Under the pieces are notes generated by a model. The model saw only the letters and a list, made by a program, of their open reading frames with translations. It had not been told where the DNA came from and did no database searches. A stretch of 43,160 nt of DNA from CAZADA01 sp964524065. GTDB taxonomy: Bacteria; Pseudomonadota; Alphaproteobacteria; Caulobacterales; Maricaulaceae. The stretch lies in the NCBI GenBank assembly GCA_964524065.1, contig CAZGCB010000009.1, positions 1 to 43,160 on the forward strand, in the 5' to 3' direction. This document shows, in pieces, positions 16,796 through 24,166 of the stretch. The translations under genes were made by a program, and so were the position numbers. How positions within the stretch are numbered: the first letter of the stretch is position 1; each line of letters starts with the position of its first letter.

Positions 16796-17743
16796 TTAAC
16801 AGCGGCGCGGGTTACGCCCGCAATAGGCCTGGCTCGGCACCCAAATTCCGTCTTGCTCGATGTGGGTCACGGCGTTGACGCGCACCAAATCCGCCAGCGG
16901 CGGCTCAAACATGTCCTGGGGCGCGGTGGCGTCGCAGCGACGCACGATTTGCGCGTGCAGAGCCCGCGCGTCGGGCGGCGGCGTCACATCGCGAAAATTG
17001 CGCACCGGGCCCGCTGGGCGCCCGGAAATCGCGTCGATCGCTTGATGGCAGCCCAGCCGCGCGCCGGGGCGCAACGCCCGTCGCGTTCCAGCAAAGAAGA
17101 TCTGCAGGCAGGCGCTGGCGCAATAGCGATCGCTCACCACCTCCATGCCCCGCGCGCGGATGCGCCGGGCGATCACATCCGCCAGCCCGACCGAGCCGCC
17201 GCCGCTATCAATGCGCAGCCGGCTCGCGCCGGGCGCCGCGTCCAGAGCATCAGCGATCTCCGCAGCGAAAGGCTGGGTGATGGAGCCGCGCGCAATGATA
17301 GTGGAGCCTTCAACGCTCACCGCGCCCCAGGGCTTCACGCCGGTCCAGGCGATGGCCTCCGTCAACGGCGCGCCTTGACCGATCAGCACCAACCCCCGCA
17401 CCGCCCAGCCCGTCGTCGCCACCGCGATCAACAACATGACGATCAGCCCGTCACTGTTGTGCGTCGGGCCGCGATGGCGCACCAGCGTCAGCCCCGCGCC
17501 GAAGGCGAACCACACCGCCGCCAACAGCGCATAGGCCAACAGACCGCTGACCAAAAAGCGCTCCGGCTGCGCCGCCCCTGTGGCCGGATCGCCGGCCCGC
17601 CAACCAAACAGAAAGAACAGAAGGCCCAGCGCCACGCTCAACAGCGCAAACAGCCCCGTCAGCCGCATGAAAATCGCGCCGACCTGCGGCGGCGTGGAAT
17701 AGCCCAGCACATGCCCGACAAGGCTGCGCAGCAGCGCCGTCAC
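16796..17743 (-). CDS. membrane protein with a ClpP/SppA-like serine protease domain
   Basis: The 315-residue protein has three transmembrane segments (about 26-47, 62-88 and 98-120) and then a globular domain of about 190 residues resembling periplasmic ClpP-like (crotonase-fold) proteins. The domain has the glycine-rich loop LRIDSGGGSVG (oxyanion region, residues 176-185), a CASAC motif with candidate nucleophile Ser210, and His233 in LGCHQ 23 residues later. Asp285 lies 52 residues after that, spacing like the Ser-His-Asp order of ClpP. Several cysteines (208, 212, 232, 270, 308, 315) suggest disulphides and a periplasmic location. The GTG start overlaps the fur stop by 4 nt. The specific family is not recognised and the substrate is unknown; the protease-like fold is inferred from motifs. 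Confidence 0.72.
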   Translation of the reverse strand: MTALLRSLVGHVLGYSTPPQVGAIFMRLTGLFALLSVALGLLFFLFGWRAGDPATGAAQPERFLVSGLLAYALLAAVWFAFGAGLTLVRHRGPTHNSDGLIVMLLIAVATTGWAVRGLVLIGQGAPLTEAIAWTGVKPWGAVSVEGSTIIARGSITQPFAAEIADALDAAPGASRLRIDSGGGSVGLADVIARRIRARGMEVVSDRYCASACLQIFFAGTRRALRPGARLGCHQAIDAISGRPAGPVRNFRDVTPPPDARALHAQIVRRCDATAPQDMFEPPLADLVRVNAVTHIEQDGIWVPSQAYCGRNPRRC

Positions 17744-18159
17744 GCCTCCGAATCATCCAGCGGCACGGCGTAAAGCTCCATGCGATGATCCACCAGCTTG
17801 TAGCCCAGCTCGCGCGCCACGCGCTCTTGCAGGGCCTCAATCTCGGCATTGACGAACTCGATCACCTCGCCCGTCTTCACATTGATCAAGTGGTCATGGT
17901 GCTCTTCCGGCAATTCCTCATAGCGCGCGCGTCCATCGCCGAAATCATGGCGCGCGATGATCCCCGCCTCCTCGAACAGACGCATGGTGCGATACACCGT
18001 GGCGAGAGAAATGCGCGGATCAATCGCCGCGGCGCGCCGATGCAACTCCTCGGCGTCAGGGTGATCGGTGGCGACGTTGAGCACCCGCGCGATGACACGA
18101 CGCTGATCCGTCATACGCAGACCTTTTGCGACGCACAGCTTCTCCAACCGATCCGGCAT
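17740..18159 (-). CDS. fur: Fur family metalloregulator
   Basis: Fur-type repressors sense Fe2+ (or Mn2+ in the Mur branch) and control metal uptake genes. The 139-residue protein has the winged-helix part (TDQRRVIARVL, ISLATVYRTMRLFEEAG) and the dimerisation domain with the metal-binding stretch EEHHDHLINVKTGEVIEF. The CxxC pair that holds structural zinc in enterobacterial Fur is absent (NVKTG instead), as is usual in alphaproteobacterial members. ATG 18159 has GGAGG 6 nt upstream, so the six extra N-terminal codons are not used. The gene follows rimI and is overlapped at its end by the ClpP-like membrane protein gene. Fur versus Mur cannot be settled from sequence alone. Confidence 0.93.
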   Translation of the reverse strand: MPDRLEKLCVAKGLRMTDQRRVIARVLNVATDHPDAEELHRRAAAIDPRISLATVYRTMRLFEEAGIIARHDFGDGRARYEELPEEHHDHLINVKTGEVIEFVNAEIEALQERVARELGYKLVDHRMELYAVPLDDSEA

Positions 18160-18188
18160 GACCGCCTCCGTCCACAATCGCGTATAAA

Positions 18189-18680
18189 TTAAACACGTTC
18201 CCGCGCGGCGTCACCTATCCCGCTTGGGGAAAGCGCGAGAGTGCATGTGAGCGCATCGCCGGCATCGCCATAATAACCGGCCCGTCGGCCCACGACCTCA
18301 AACCCCGCCCGCGCATACAAGGCCCGCGCCGGAGCGTTGGCGACCGCCACCTCCAAATGCAGCATATGAGCGCCCGCCGCGAGCGCCGCCTGCGCCGCCG
18401 CGCCCACCAAGCGTCGCCCCACACCCCGGCGCCGGGCCGCCGGATCCACGCCAATGGTGAGCAATTCCGCTTCATCGGCCGCCACCCGCACCAAGGCAAA
18501 GCCCACCGCCACCTCCCGACTCCACGCCAACAGGCCCTGCGCGCCATGCAGGTGCAAAAACGCGGTGAAGGCCTGTTCGCTCCACGGATCCGGGAAGGAC
18601 TGGGCGTGCAGCGCAGCGAACAGCCCCGCCGCGCCGGGCCCGGCAGGCTTGATTTTCACCGACCGCCAGGTGGTGAACAC
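18189..18680 (-). CDS. rimI: GNAT acetyltransferase RimI
   Basis: The GNAT fold is clear: the acetyl-CoA loop VDPAARRRGVGRRLV at about residues 78-92, followed by ANAPARALYARAGFEVVGRRAGYY, the C-terminal signature of RimI. RimI N-terminally acetylates proteins such as ribosomal S18. GTG 18680 is favoured because GGAGGAGG lies just upstream. The gene sits directly after tsaB, a very common pairing, and before fur. Confidence 0.92.
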   Translation of the reverse strand: MFTTWRSVKIKPAGPGAAGLFAALHAQSFPDPWSEQAFTAFLHLHGAQGLLAWSREVAVGFALVRVAADEAELLTIGVDPAARRRGVGRRLVGAAAQAALAAGAHMLHLEVAVANAPARALYARAGFEVVGRRAGYYGDAGDALTCTLALSPSGIGDAARERV

Positions 18681-18775
18681 GGGACGCCTCCTCCATGTGG
18701 CCGCGTGCGATGGCCTCAGGCGCCATCGTTTGACCGGCGCCTGGCGCTATCGCATGGCCCGTTGACCCGCCACGA

Positions 18776-19486
18776 TCAAGCGCGCGGTGCGGCGGGCCGC
18801 GGCGTCTTGCGCGGCGGGCTCGCATCCGGAGCGCGATGGTAGAAGGGAAAAGCGGGAGCCGTGCGCGGATCCGCAGCCGCAGCGTGATCCGCCAAAAGGC
18901 TCGGATCAATGGCGCGCACCCCGCTGTCCTGGCGCGTGTCGCCCGTCAGCAGCGCCGCCCCGCTCCCCGCCAGCCAGATAGAGGCGCCGCCCGCCTCGGC
19001 CGCCAATGCGTCAAGCGCGGCCCGGGCCGCCGCCACGGGCTCCGTCACGGGCGCACCCACGCGCACGCTGAGGGGCGTTTCATTCTGAAAAGCCCGCCAA
19101 CTCACCTCGCCGCGCCGGGCGTCATGCACGCCAACGCACAGCGCCGCAGCATCGCCAGCCTGCGCCGCCGCCAACGCCGCGCTACGCCCCCATACATCCA
19201 GCGCCGTCACACCGACGGCGTCAACGCCCAAAGCCGCCGCGAATCCACGAGCGAAGGCGACACCCACCCGCACGCCGGCAAAGCTGCCGGGGCCGACGCA
19301 CACGCCCACCCGCGACACCTGCGCCGGCTCCACGCCCAGCATCTGCAAGGCCTCGCAGGCCAGGCGCGCCACATGGCGATCATGCCCGCGGCCGAGATCG
19401 CGAGAGGACGCCACCGCATCCGCCCGGCCCGGCGCTCGCGCCAACACCGTGCAATCGGCGCCGGAGGTGTCCACGACCATCAGCAC
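18776..19486 (-). CDS. tsaB: tRNA threonylcarbamoyladenosine biosynthesis protein TsaB
   Basis: TsaB is the non-catalytic partner of TsaD in t6A37 synthesis on ANN-decoding tRNAs. It has an ASKHA-type fold starting MVVDTSGADCTV, a DLGRGHDRH segment (family pattern RxHSExL) and VGPGSFAGVRVGVAFARGFA. GTG 19486 (about 236 residues) is chosen, with ATG 19480 two codons later as alternative; a longer frame to 19540 has no supporting start. The Pro/Arg-rich tail after YHRAPD is unusual but not conserved. Neighbour rimI supports the call. Confidence 0.92.
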   Translation of the reverse strand: MLMVVDTSGADCTVLARAPGRADAVASSRDLGRGHDRHVARLACEALQMLGVEPAQVSRVGVCVGPGSFAGVRVGVAFARGFAAALGVDAVGVTALDVWGRSAALAAAQAGDAAALCVGVHDARRGEVSWRAFQNETPLSVRVGAPVTEPVAAARAALDALAAEAGGASIWLAGSGAALLTGDTRQDSGVRAIDPSLLADHAAAADPRTAPAFPFYHRAPDASPPRKTPRPAAPRA

Positions 19487-19514
19487 GGCGCGACCCGTCC
19501 CGAACCTGTCGCCC

Positions 19515-20120
19515 TCACGCGAGGACGCACGCCCCCTCAAAGCTCAAACGCGGCAAACGCGGATGCACGGGCGCATCGTCGGCAAAGCCAAGATTGCAGA
19601 GCCAGTTGGACTTCCAACGCGCCATCGTATCCGTGCCCTCAAAAAACGCCGCATCGACCCCAGCCCGGTCGAAGCCCGACATGGGCCCGCAATCCAAGCC
19701 CACGGCCCGGGCCGCCAGCATCAAATAAGCGCCTTGAAGCGAACCGTTGCGCATGGCGTGGTCCAAAGTGACCTCGGGGCTGGCGGTGAACCAGTCGCGC
19801 GCGCCGGGATTGTGCGGGAACAGCTGCGGGATTTTCTCGTAAAACTCCATGTCCATGGCAATGATCGCTGTCCATGGTGCGGCCATGGTCTTGTCCACAT
19901 TGCCTGGCGTCAAATACGGCCGCAGACGCTCTTTCGCGTCATCGCCACGGATGAAGTAAAACCGCGCGGGCGAACAATTGGCGCTGGTGGGACCCATTTT
20001 CGCTAAGTCATACACCTGGCGGATGAGAGATTCCGGCACGTCCGCCGGCGCAAAGCTGTCGCGCGAACGCGCTTCCAGAAAGAGCCGCTCAAGAGCGCGC
20101 TCAGAAATCGGATCGGGCAT
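19515..20120 (-). CDS. rutE: nitroreductase family protein, RutE-like (malonic semialdehyde reductase type)
   Basis: This FMN-dependent oxidoreductase of 201 residues matches the RutE/HadB subfamily, which reduces malonic semialdehyde to 3-hydroxypropionate in pyrimidine degradation. Diagnostic stretches are RSRDSFAPADVPE, KMGPTSANCSPARF (flavin contact), GSLQGAYLMLAARAVGLDCGPMSGFD and NWLCNLGFAD. ATG 20120 has AGGAG 7 nt upstream. No other rut genes are nearby, so the physiological substrate may differ. The symbol is by similarity. Confidence 0.85.
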   Translation of the reverse strand: MPDPISERALERLFLEARSRDSFAPADVPESLIRQVYDLAKMGPTSANCSPARFYFIRGDDAKERLRPYLTPGNVDKTMAAPWTAIIAMDMEFYEKIPQLFPHNPGARDWFTASPEVTLDHAMRNGSLQGAYLMLAARAVGLDCGPMSGFDRAGVDAAFFEGTDTMARWKSNWLCNLGFADDAPVHPRLPRLSFEGACVLA

Positions 20121-20237
20121 CAGCGGTCTCCTTTAACATCTCCGTCGCCGGTAAGGCCTTAGCCGACGTGCCTGCGAAACCGCGCCATCGTGAGTCAGGC
20201 CACGGCCCTAAGTCCGCAGAACAGACTCTCAGTCACC

Positions 20238-20291
20238 GTGAGTTTTCCCAAGATTGGCGCCCGCTTCATCACACGACGGTGGAAAATTCAC
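20238..20291. promoter_or_regulatory. imperfect inverted repeat upstream of the 123-residue ORF
   Basis: GTGAGTTTTCC (20238-20248) and GGAAAATTCAC (20281-20291) pair at 10 of 11 positions across 32 nt. The second arm ends about 50 nt before ATG 20342. It may be a pair of operator half-sites or an RNA stem; function unknown. A TTAACC sequence just after it resembles a CtrA half-site, but no full site is present. Confidence 0.35.
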
Positions 20292-20341
20292 CTCTCGTTA
20301 ACCCGGTTCACGGCTTTGTATCAGTCCTGTTCAGAAGGAAC

Positions 20342-20713
20342 ATGACGATGTCAGCTTTGTTCGACATGCGCGACATGCCTCAAGCGGTAACGCGCCCGCG
20401 CTTGGATCACAAGCGCCGGCTCAGCGCGACCCGCGAAGCCATGGCCAGCGCTCTGGTCCAGCACTTCCGCACGCGCCTGCGCGCCGGCATGACGTCGGGC
20501 GATATCCGTCGCGCGCTGGAAGTCTTCGTGACCGAATTGCAGAGCAGCGACGCGCCGTCCGAAGTGATCGACGCCGTCAGCGACACGCTCCAAATGCAAT
20601 TTGTGGAAGACGCGGCGCCGCCGGCGCAGGCGCGCGGCCCGCGCCCGGCCAGCTTCACCGCTCGTGTGGCGGCCGAGCGAAGCAGCGCCACCCAAACCCG
20701 CCGCAGCCGCTAG
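20342..20713 (+). CDS. small basic helical protein of unknown function
   Basis: This 123-residue protein is not recognised. ATG 20342 is preceded by AGAAGGA, a good ribosome binding site. Residues about 25-85 should be helical with regularly spaced hydrophobics (REAMASALVQHFRTRLRAG, DIRRALEVFVTELQ, VIDAVSDTLQMQF), and the last 35 residues are a disordered, basic, Ala/Pro/Arg-rich tail. It has no signal peptide or membrane segment. Codon use matches neighbours. The gene has its own 221-nt upstream region with an inverted repeat, and converges on the SnoaL-like gene with 7 nt between stops; the palindrome GCCGCTAGCGGC covers its stop. Confidence 0.7.
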   Translation: MTMSALFDMRDMPQAVTRPRLDHKRRLSATREAMASALVQHFRTRLRAGMTSGDIRRALEVFVTELQSSDAPSEVIDAVSDTLQMQFVEDAAPPAQARGPRPASFTARVAAERSSATQTRRSR

Positions 20714-20720
20714 CGGCGCG

Positions 20721-21116
20721 CTACGCGCCCATGGGGTAGAAAAATTCCTCGCGGATGATCTTGCCGCCTTTGACGGTGTAGACCCCGATTTCTTTCATAG
20801 GCATGCGCTGATTGGTGGCCTTTTCGGTGCAGTCCACCTCGAAAATGACCGCGAACCGGTCCTCGCCATGCGGGTAGGGGCCGTCAACGCTGCTGCTGTG
20901 GACCTCAAACGCGCTGTTCCACCAAGCATGTTTACCCTTAATGCCCTCCAAGCCCTCAATCATCGGCGAGTCCGCCCCGGGCATGGGGCCCGCCTCCACC
21001 GACACCGCATCTGCGGCGTAGAGCGTGTCGAGCGCTTTTTCGTCTTCGCCAGCCTGGCAGTAAGCGACGAGCTGATCGGCGATGGTTTTCACATCCGCCT
21101 GAGCCGTTGCGGTCAT
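20721..21116 (-). CDS. SnoaL/NTF2-like protein
   Basis: This 131-residue protein has the NTF2-like small alpha+beta cone: an N-terminal helix pair (DVKTIADQLVAYCQAGEDEKALDTLYAADAV), EGLEGIKGKHAWWNSAF, and the strands FAVIFEVDCTEKATNQRM and EIGVYTVKGGKIIREEFFY. Such proteins include polyketide cyclases and isomerases but most are uncharacterised. ATG 21116 has GGGGAG upstream. It carries no signal peptide, so it is cytoplasmic. Substrate unknown. Confidence 0.85.
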   Translation of the reverse strand: MTATAQADVKTIADQLVAYCQAGEDEKALDTLYAADAVSVEAGPMPGADSPMIEGLEGIKGKHAWWNSAFEVHSSSVDGPYPHGEDRFAVIFEVDCTEKATNQRMPMKEIGVYTVKGGKIIREEFFYPMGA

Positions 21117-21152
21117 GGGCCCATCTCCCCTGAAGTGTTGAAACTTCAGCGC

Positions 21153-21746
21153 TTATAACACCGCCTCGACGCCCGTGACCTCCGGCACATAGGTCTTCAA
21201 CAGATTCTCAATGCCCATCTTCAAAGTCGCCGTGGAGCTGGGACAGCCGGCGCACGCCCCGCGCATGGTGAGGAACACGCGACCGCTTTCCGGTTCAAAG
21301 CGGTGGAAGGTGATGTCGCCGCCATCGGCCGCCACCGCCGGACGCACACGCGTGTCGAGCAGCTCCTTGATCTCGGTGACGATCTCGGCCGCTTCGCCAT
21401 GATAGACGTCCGAGGCATGGCCCTGATCGCCCGCCGCGGCTGCCGCGCCTGCCGCGCCGTCCCCATGCAGAATGGGCGCGCCTGAGACATAAAAGTCCAT
21501 GATCGCGCCCAGCAACGCCGGTTTGATGTGCGCCCAGTCCACACCGTCCGCCTTGGTGATGGTGAGGAAGTCCTGCGCGAAGAACACGCCCCGCACACCC
21601 TCTACCGCGAACAACGCGTCGGCCAAGGGCGAGGCCGCCGCCTCCTCGGCGCTGACGAACTCGCGCGTCGCGTTCTCCAGCACCGTTTGGCCCGGCAGAA
21701 ACTTCAAGCTGGCGGGGTTGGGCGTGGACTCCGTTTGAATGAACAT
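21153..21746 (-). CDS. nfuA: NfuA-type Fe-S scaffold/carrier protein
   Basis: The protein carries assembled Fe-S clusters to apoproteins. It has the Nfu_N domain (MFIQTESTPNPASLKFLPG, residues 1-90), a Gly/Ala-rich linker, and the NifU C-terminal domain with the cluster-binding CxxC in GACAGCPSS near residue 168. This Nfu_N plus NifU arrangement is the alphaproteobacterial and mitochondrial NFU1 type rather than the E. coli A-type fusion. ATG 21746 has GGAG 8 nt upstream; the open frame further upstream lacks support. In many alphaproteobacteria nfuA lies just before tsaB; here three genes intervene. Confidence 0.94.
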   Translation of the reverse strand: MFIQTESTPNPASLKFLPGQTVLENATREFVSAEEAAASPLADALFAVEGVRGVFFAQDFLTITKADGVDWAHIKPALLGAIMDFYVSGAPILHGDGAAGAAAAAGDQGHASDVYHGEAAEIVTEIKELLDTRVRPAVAADGGDITFHRFEPESGRVFLTMRGACAGCPSSTATLKMGIENLLKTYVPEVTGVEAVL

Positions 21747-21903
21747 GGCGAGGCTCCTGTGGGCGACGCCTTGGCGTCGCGGACGCGCGTTCAGCGCTTG
21801 GCATCGTTGCAGATTTCCTCTGCACATGGCGCGCCGGCAGGCCCGCGACAAGGCGCCATCGCGGCGGCCCCGGCCAGCCCCTCAAAACAGACACGCTTGT
21901 GCT

Positions 21904-21927
21904 TGCCGGCGCGACGGCGCGCCGGCA
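21904..21927 (+). repeat. perfect 10-bp GC-rich hairpin just before the GRAM-like gene
   Basis: TGCCGGCGCG (21904-21913) pairs perfectly with CGCGCCGGCA (21918-21927) around an ACGG loop. It ends 10 nt before ATG 21938, where a ribosome binding site would be expected. There is no T-run, so it is not a standard terminator. It may limit translation, or lie within the gene if GTG 21899 is the true start. Confidence 0.7.
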
Positions 21928-21937
21928 CACTCTCGCC

Positions 21938-22354
21938 ATGACAGCATCCGAGGCCATCCTCGCCAAACGCGTCGCCAATGCGCTCTTTCCGCACGCAGAG
22001 ATCGGGCGCGGGGCTCAGCTCGTGCTCGGCTTTGGCGGGCGCGCGGGGGTGAATTGGGTGCGCAACCGCATGGGCGGCCTGTGGGTCGGCGGAACAGCGA
22101 CGCTCACCGCGCACGCGCTGTCTTTCAAACCGAATCGGATGAACGCCGCCCTGCACCGCGACGCCGACACGCTGGCGGTGACGATCCCCTTGGCGCAGAT
22201 CACCCAGCTGGAGCATCGCTTCGGTATCGCGACGCACATCATCGATATCCATCGAGCCGACGATGTCTTCTCCATCCGCTGCTATGGCGCCAAACGCTTC
22301 GTCGCGGATATCGAACGGGCGCGGGCAGCCTCGGCGGAGCCGACGCCGGCTTAA
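21938..22354 (+). CDS. GRAM/PH-like domain protein of unknown function
   Basis: The 138-residue protein has the pattern of a GRAM-like (pleckstrin-type) domain: GLWVGGTATLTAHALSFKPNRMN, then IPLAQITQLEHRFGIATHIIDIHR and DDVFSIRCYGAKRFVADIERAR, matching the strand layout of an outside-start, 'conversion' strand and C-terminal helix. This is a pattern-based inference; in bacteria such domains often associate with membranes but the role here is unknown. Start ATG 21938 has no visible ribosome binding site and a strong hairpin just upstream; GTG 21899 is the alternative. It is divergent from nfuA and ends 3 nt before the DUF2333 gene on the other strand. Confidence 0.7.
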   Translation: MTASEAILAKRVANALFPHAEIGRGAQLVLGFGGRAGVNWVRNRMGGLWVGGTATLTAHALSFKPNRMNAALHRDADTLAVTIPLAQITQLEHRFGIATHIIDIHRADDVFSIRCYGAKRFVADIERARAASAEPTPA

Positions 22355-22357
22355 GCA

Positions 22358-23401
22358 TTAGGTGCGCAGAATGTCGGTGATTTCGCGCATACGCATGCGG
22401 GCGCGCAGAATGTGAAAGCCCAGCGCCGCCAAATGATTGGGCGCCAGCGCGCCATCCGTGGCGCCGTTCATCACCACCGCCGGGCGCAGACGCACCGCCG
22501 CCTCCAAATCCGCCAACACCTCGCCATAGCGCAACGCCGCGCGCTCATCGGCGTCGATCACCGCAGCGAAGTCGCCGCGCAAACCGCGCATGATGATGAG
22601 ATAGGCGTACGCCTTACCCTTGATGCGGTAGAACACTTTATCAGCGCGCAGATCCACCAGCACCCGACGCCCATACAGCACCGCCTCGTCCAGCGTCGCG
22701 GAATCCGAGCCCAAATCGAGCGCCACAGCGTCCAGCACGCGCAGCAAATTGTCCCGCCCCAACTCCAAACGGGTCTCGCCGCGCACCAGGCGCTCATTGT
22801 AACGCAGCAGCGCATCGCGCGCTTCGCGATACTCGGCCACGGACGAACGCTGCGGCACAAAGTTTGGCCGCAACACCCAACGTTCGGCGTCAATTTGCAG
22901 TTGGCTGGCGGCGATTTCGAGATCCGGATCTTCCTCCGATCCGCCGCGGCCGCGCCCGCCATAGCGGCGCATGGCGAGCGCGAACTCCCCCGCCGCTTCA
23001 ATCTGGCCGACTTGGAAGTTCATCATATTGCCGCCGACCTTCAGCAACGCGTTGTAGGCGACAGGCGGCGTGTTCGCGACCCAGCCCGTCTCATCCACCT
23101 CCCGCGTGATCAAGGCCGCTGTGGCCGCCACAGCGCGGCTGCCCCCCGCCGGCGGCGGCGCCGGTTGGTAGGAAACCTCATCATTGATTTGATGATCGAT
23201 CAGCGCCCCGATCGGATAGTAGGCCAGCCCGAACAGAAGGCCCGCAGCGGCGAGCGCCCAGGGCCAGCGGCGCAGCCGATCATCATCCCCGTCTTCATCG
23301 GAAGGCGGCGGAGGCCCCGCTTCCTGCGCCGGCTGTTCAACGGCCACATGCGTTTTAAAGTTCCGCCGTCGCCACTGCCTGAACCGCTGCCCCAAATCCA
23401 T
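22358..23401 (-). CDS. DUF2333 family membrane protein
   Basis: The 347-residue protein has a cytoplasmic N-terminus rich in charged residues, one transmembrane helix (about 47-66, WPWALAAAGLLFGLAYYPIGALI) and a large periplasmic domain. The conserved stretch VANTPPVAYNALLKVGGNMMNFQVG and the C-terminal NHLAALGFHILRARMRMREI identify DUF2333. The function of this family is unknown. ATG 23401 has GGGAG upstream. The gene stands alone between the copper pair and the GRAM-like gene. Confidence 0.85.
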   Translation of the reverse strand: MDLGQRFRQWRRRNFKTHVAVEQPAQEAGPPPPSDEDGDDDRLRRWPWALAAAGLLFGLAYYPIGALIDHQINDEVSYQPAPPPAGGSRAVAATAALITREVDETGWVANTPPVAYNALLKVGGNMMNFQVGQIEAAGEFALAMRRYGGRGRGGSEEDPDLEIAASQLQIDAERWVLRPNFVPQRSSVAEYREARDALLRYNERLVRGETRLELGRDNLLRVLDAVALDLGSDSATLDEAVLYGRRVLVDLRADKVFYRIKGKAYAYLIIMRGLRGDFAAVIDADERAALRYGEVLADLEAAVRLRPAVVMNGATDGALAPNHLAALGFHILRARMRMREITDILRT

Positions 23402-23513
23402 CCGGGCTCTCCCGCCGCTTGCCGTCCCCCTTTAGGAAGGCGGCGAACGACGCCCACGCAAGGGCTTCACCGCGTTCACCACTGCAACACGCCGACCGCC
23501 GCACGCGGGATCT

Positions 23514-24083
23514 CTAATGAGGCGTGTGGTCCCCAGCCCCATCATGGCTGTGATCCCCATGACCGCCATGATGATCATGACCGTCCCCATGGGACGGGCC
23601 GTCCTCCACCATCAGCTGCACCTCAACCGTGCCGGCCTCGGCCAGGGTGAGGGTCATAGGCACCAGGGAGCCGGCGGTGAAGGCCTCCGCGTCCGCGCCG
23701 AAGATCATGAGGTGGTGACCGCCCGGCTGCAGCATCAGCTCGCCGCCGGCGGGAATCTCCAACGCATTGATCTTCACCATGCGCATCATGCCGTTTCCCA
23801 TCACGTGGGTGTGGATCTCCACCGCCTCAGCGAACGGCGTCGAGGCCGCGATGATCCGATCGTCGGTCGCCCCGGCATTAACCACGTGCATGTAAGCGGC
23901 GGTGACGTCGCGCCCGCCCTTGAGCGGCCGCGCCCACGGGTGGTGGAACGTCAGCGCCTCGGCCACGGTTTTGTGGGCGAAGGCCGGCCCGGCGCCCGCC
24001 AGGAGCAACAGCGTGGCGGCCGCCAATGCCCCGGCCAGCGTTGAAAAAGCGGCGAACTGCGTGCGTGTCATGTCATGTTCCAT
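23514..24083 (-). CDS. periplasmic copper chaperone PCu(A)C
   Basis: PCu(A)C proteins bind Cu(I) in the periplasm and deliver it to cytochrome oxidase or store it. A signal peptide (LAGALAAATLLLLAGAGPAFA) is followed by HPWARPLKGGRDVTAAYMHV and the metal-binding layout EIHTHVMGNGMMRM ... GGHHLMIFG, which gives the His/Met ligands of the family. The last 25 residues are very His-rich (GDGHDHHGGHGDHSHDG) and may add copper-binding capacity. The start is ATG 24083 or ATG 24071. The Met/His-rich outer-membrane protein gene lies 83 nt upstream on the same strand, suggesting a copper operon. Confidence 0.92.
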   Translation of the reverse strand: MEHDMTRTQFAAFSTLAGALAAATLLLLAGAGPAFAHKTVAEALTFHHPWARPLKGGRDVTAAYMHVVNAGATDDRIIAASTPFAEAVEIHTHVMGNGMMRMVKINALEIPAGGELMLQPGGHHLMIFGADAEAFTAGSLVPMTLTLAEAGTVEVQLMVEDGPSHGDGHDHHGGHGDHSHDGAGDHTPH

Positions 24084-24166
24084 CAAGAAGAAAACGGACG
24101 CTGCAACGAGCGTTATCGGCGCACTCGATCATCCCGGTCGCGCCGATCCGCCTGCGCATCGGGCGC

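Noticed and set aside
20290..20310. CtrA binding site near TTAACC upstream of the 123-residue gene
   Set aside because: Only one half-site is present; the second TTAA at 7-nt spacing is missing.
20706..20717. GCCGCTAGCGGC palindrome as a bidirectional terminator between convergent genes
   Set aside because: No loop and no T-tract on either side.
22412..23650. Long plus-strand open frame (412 codons) opposite the DUF2333 gene
   Set aside because: Composition and lack of motifs mark it as a shadow.
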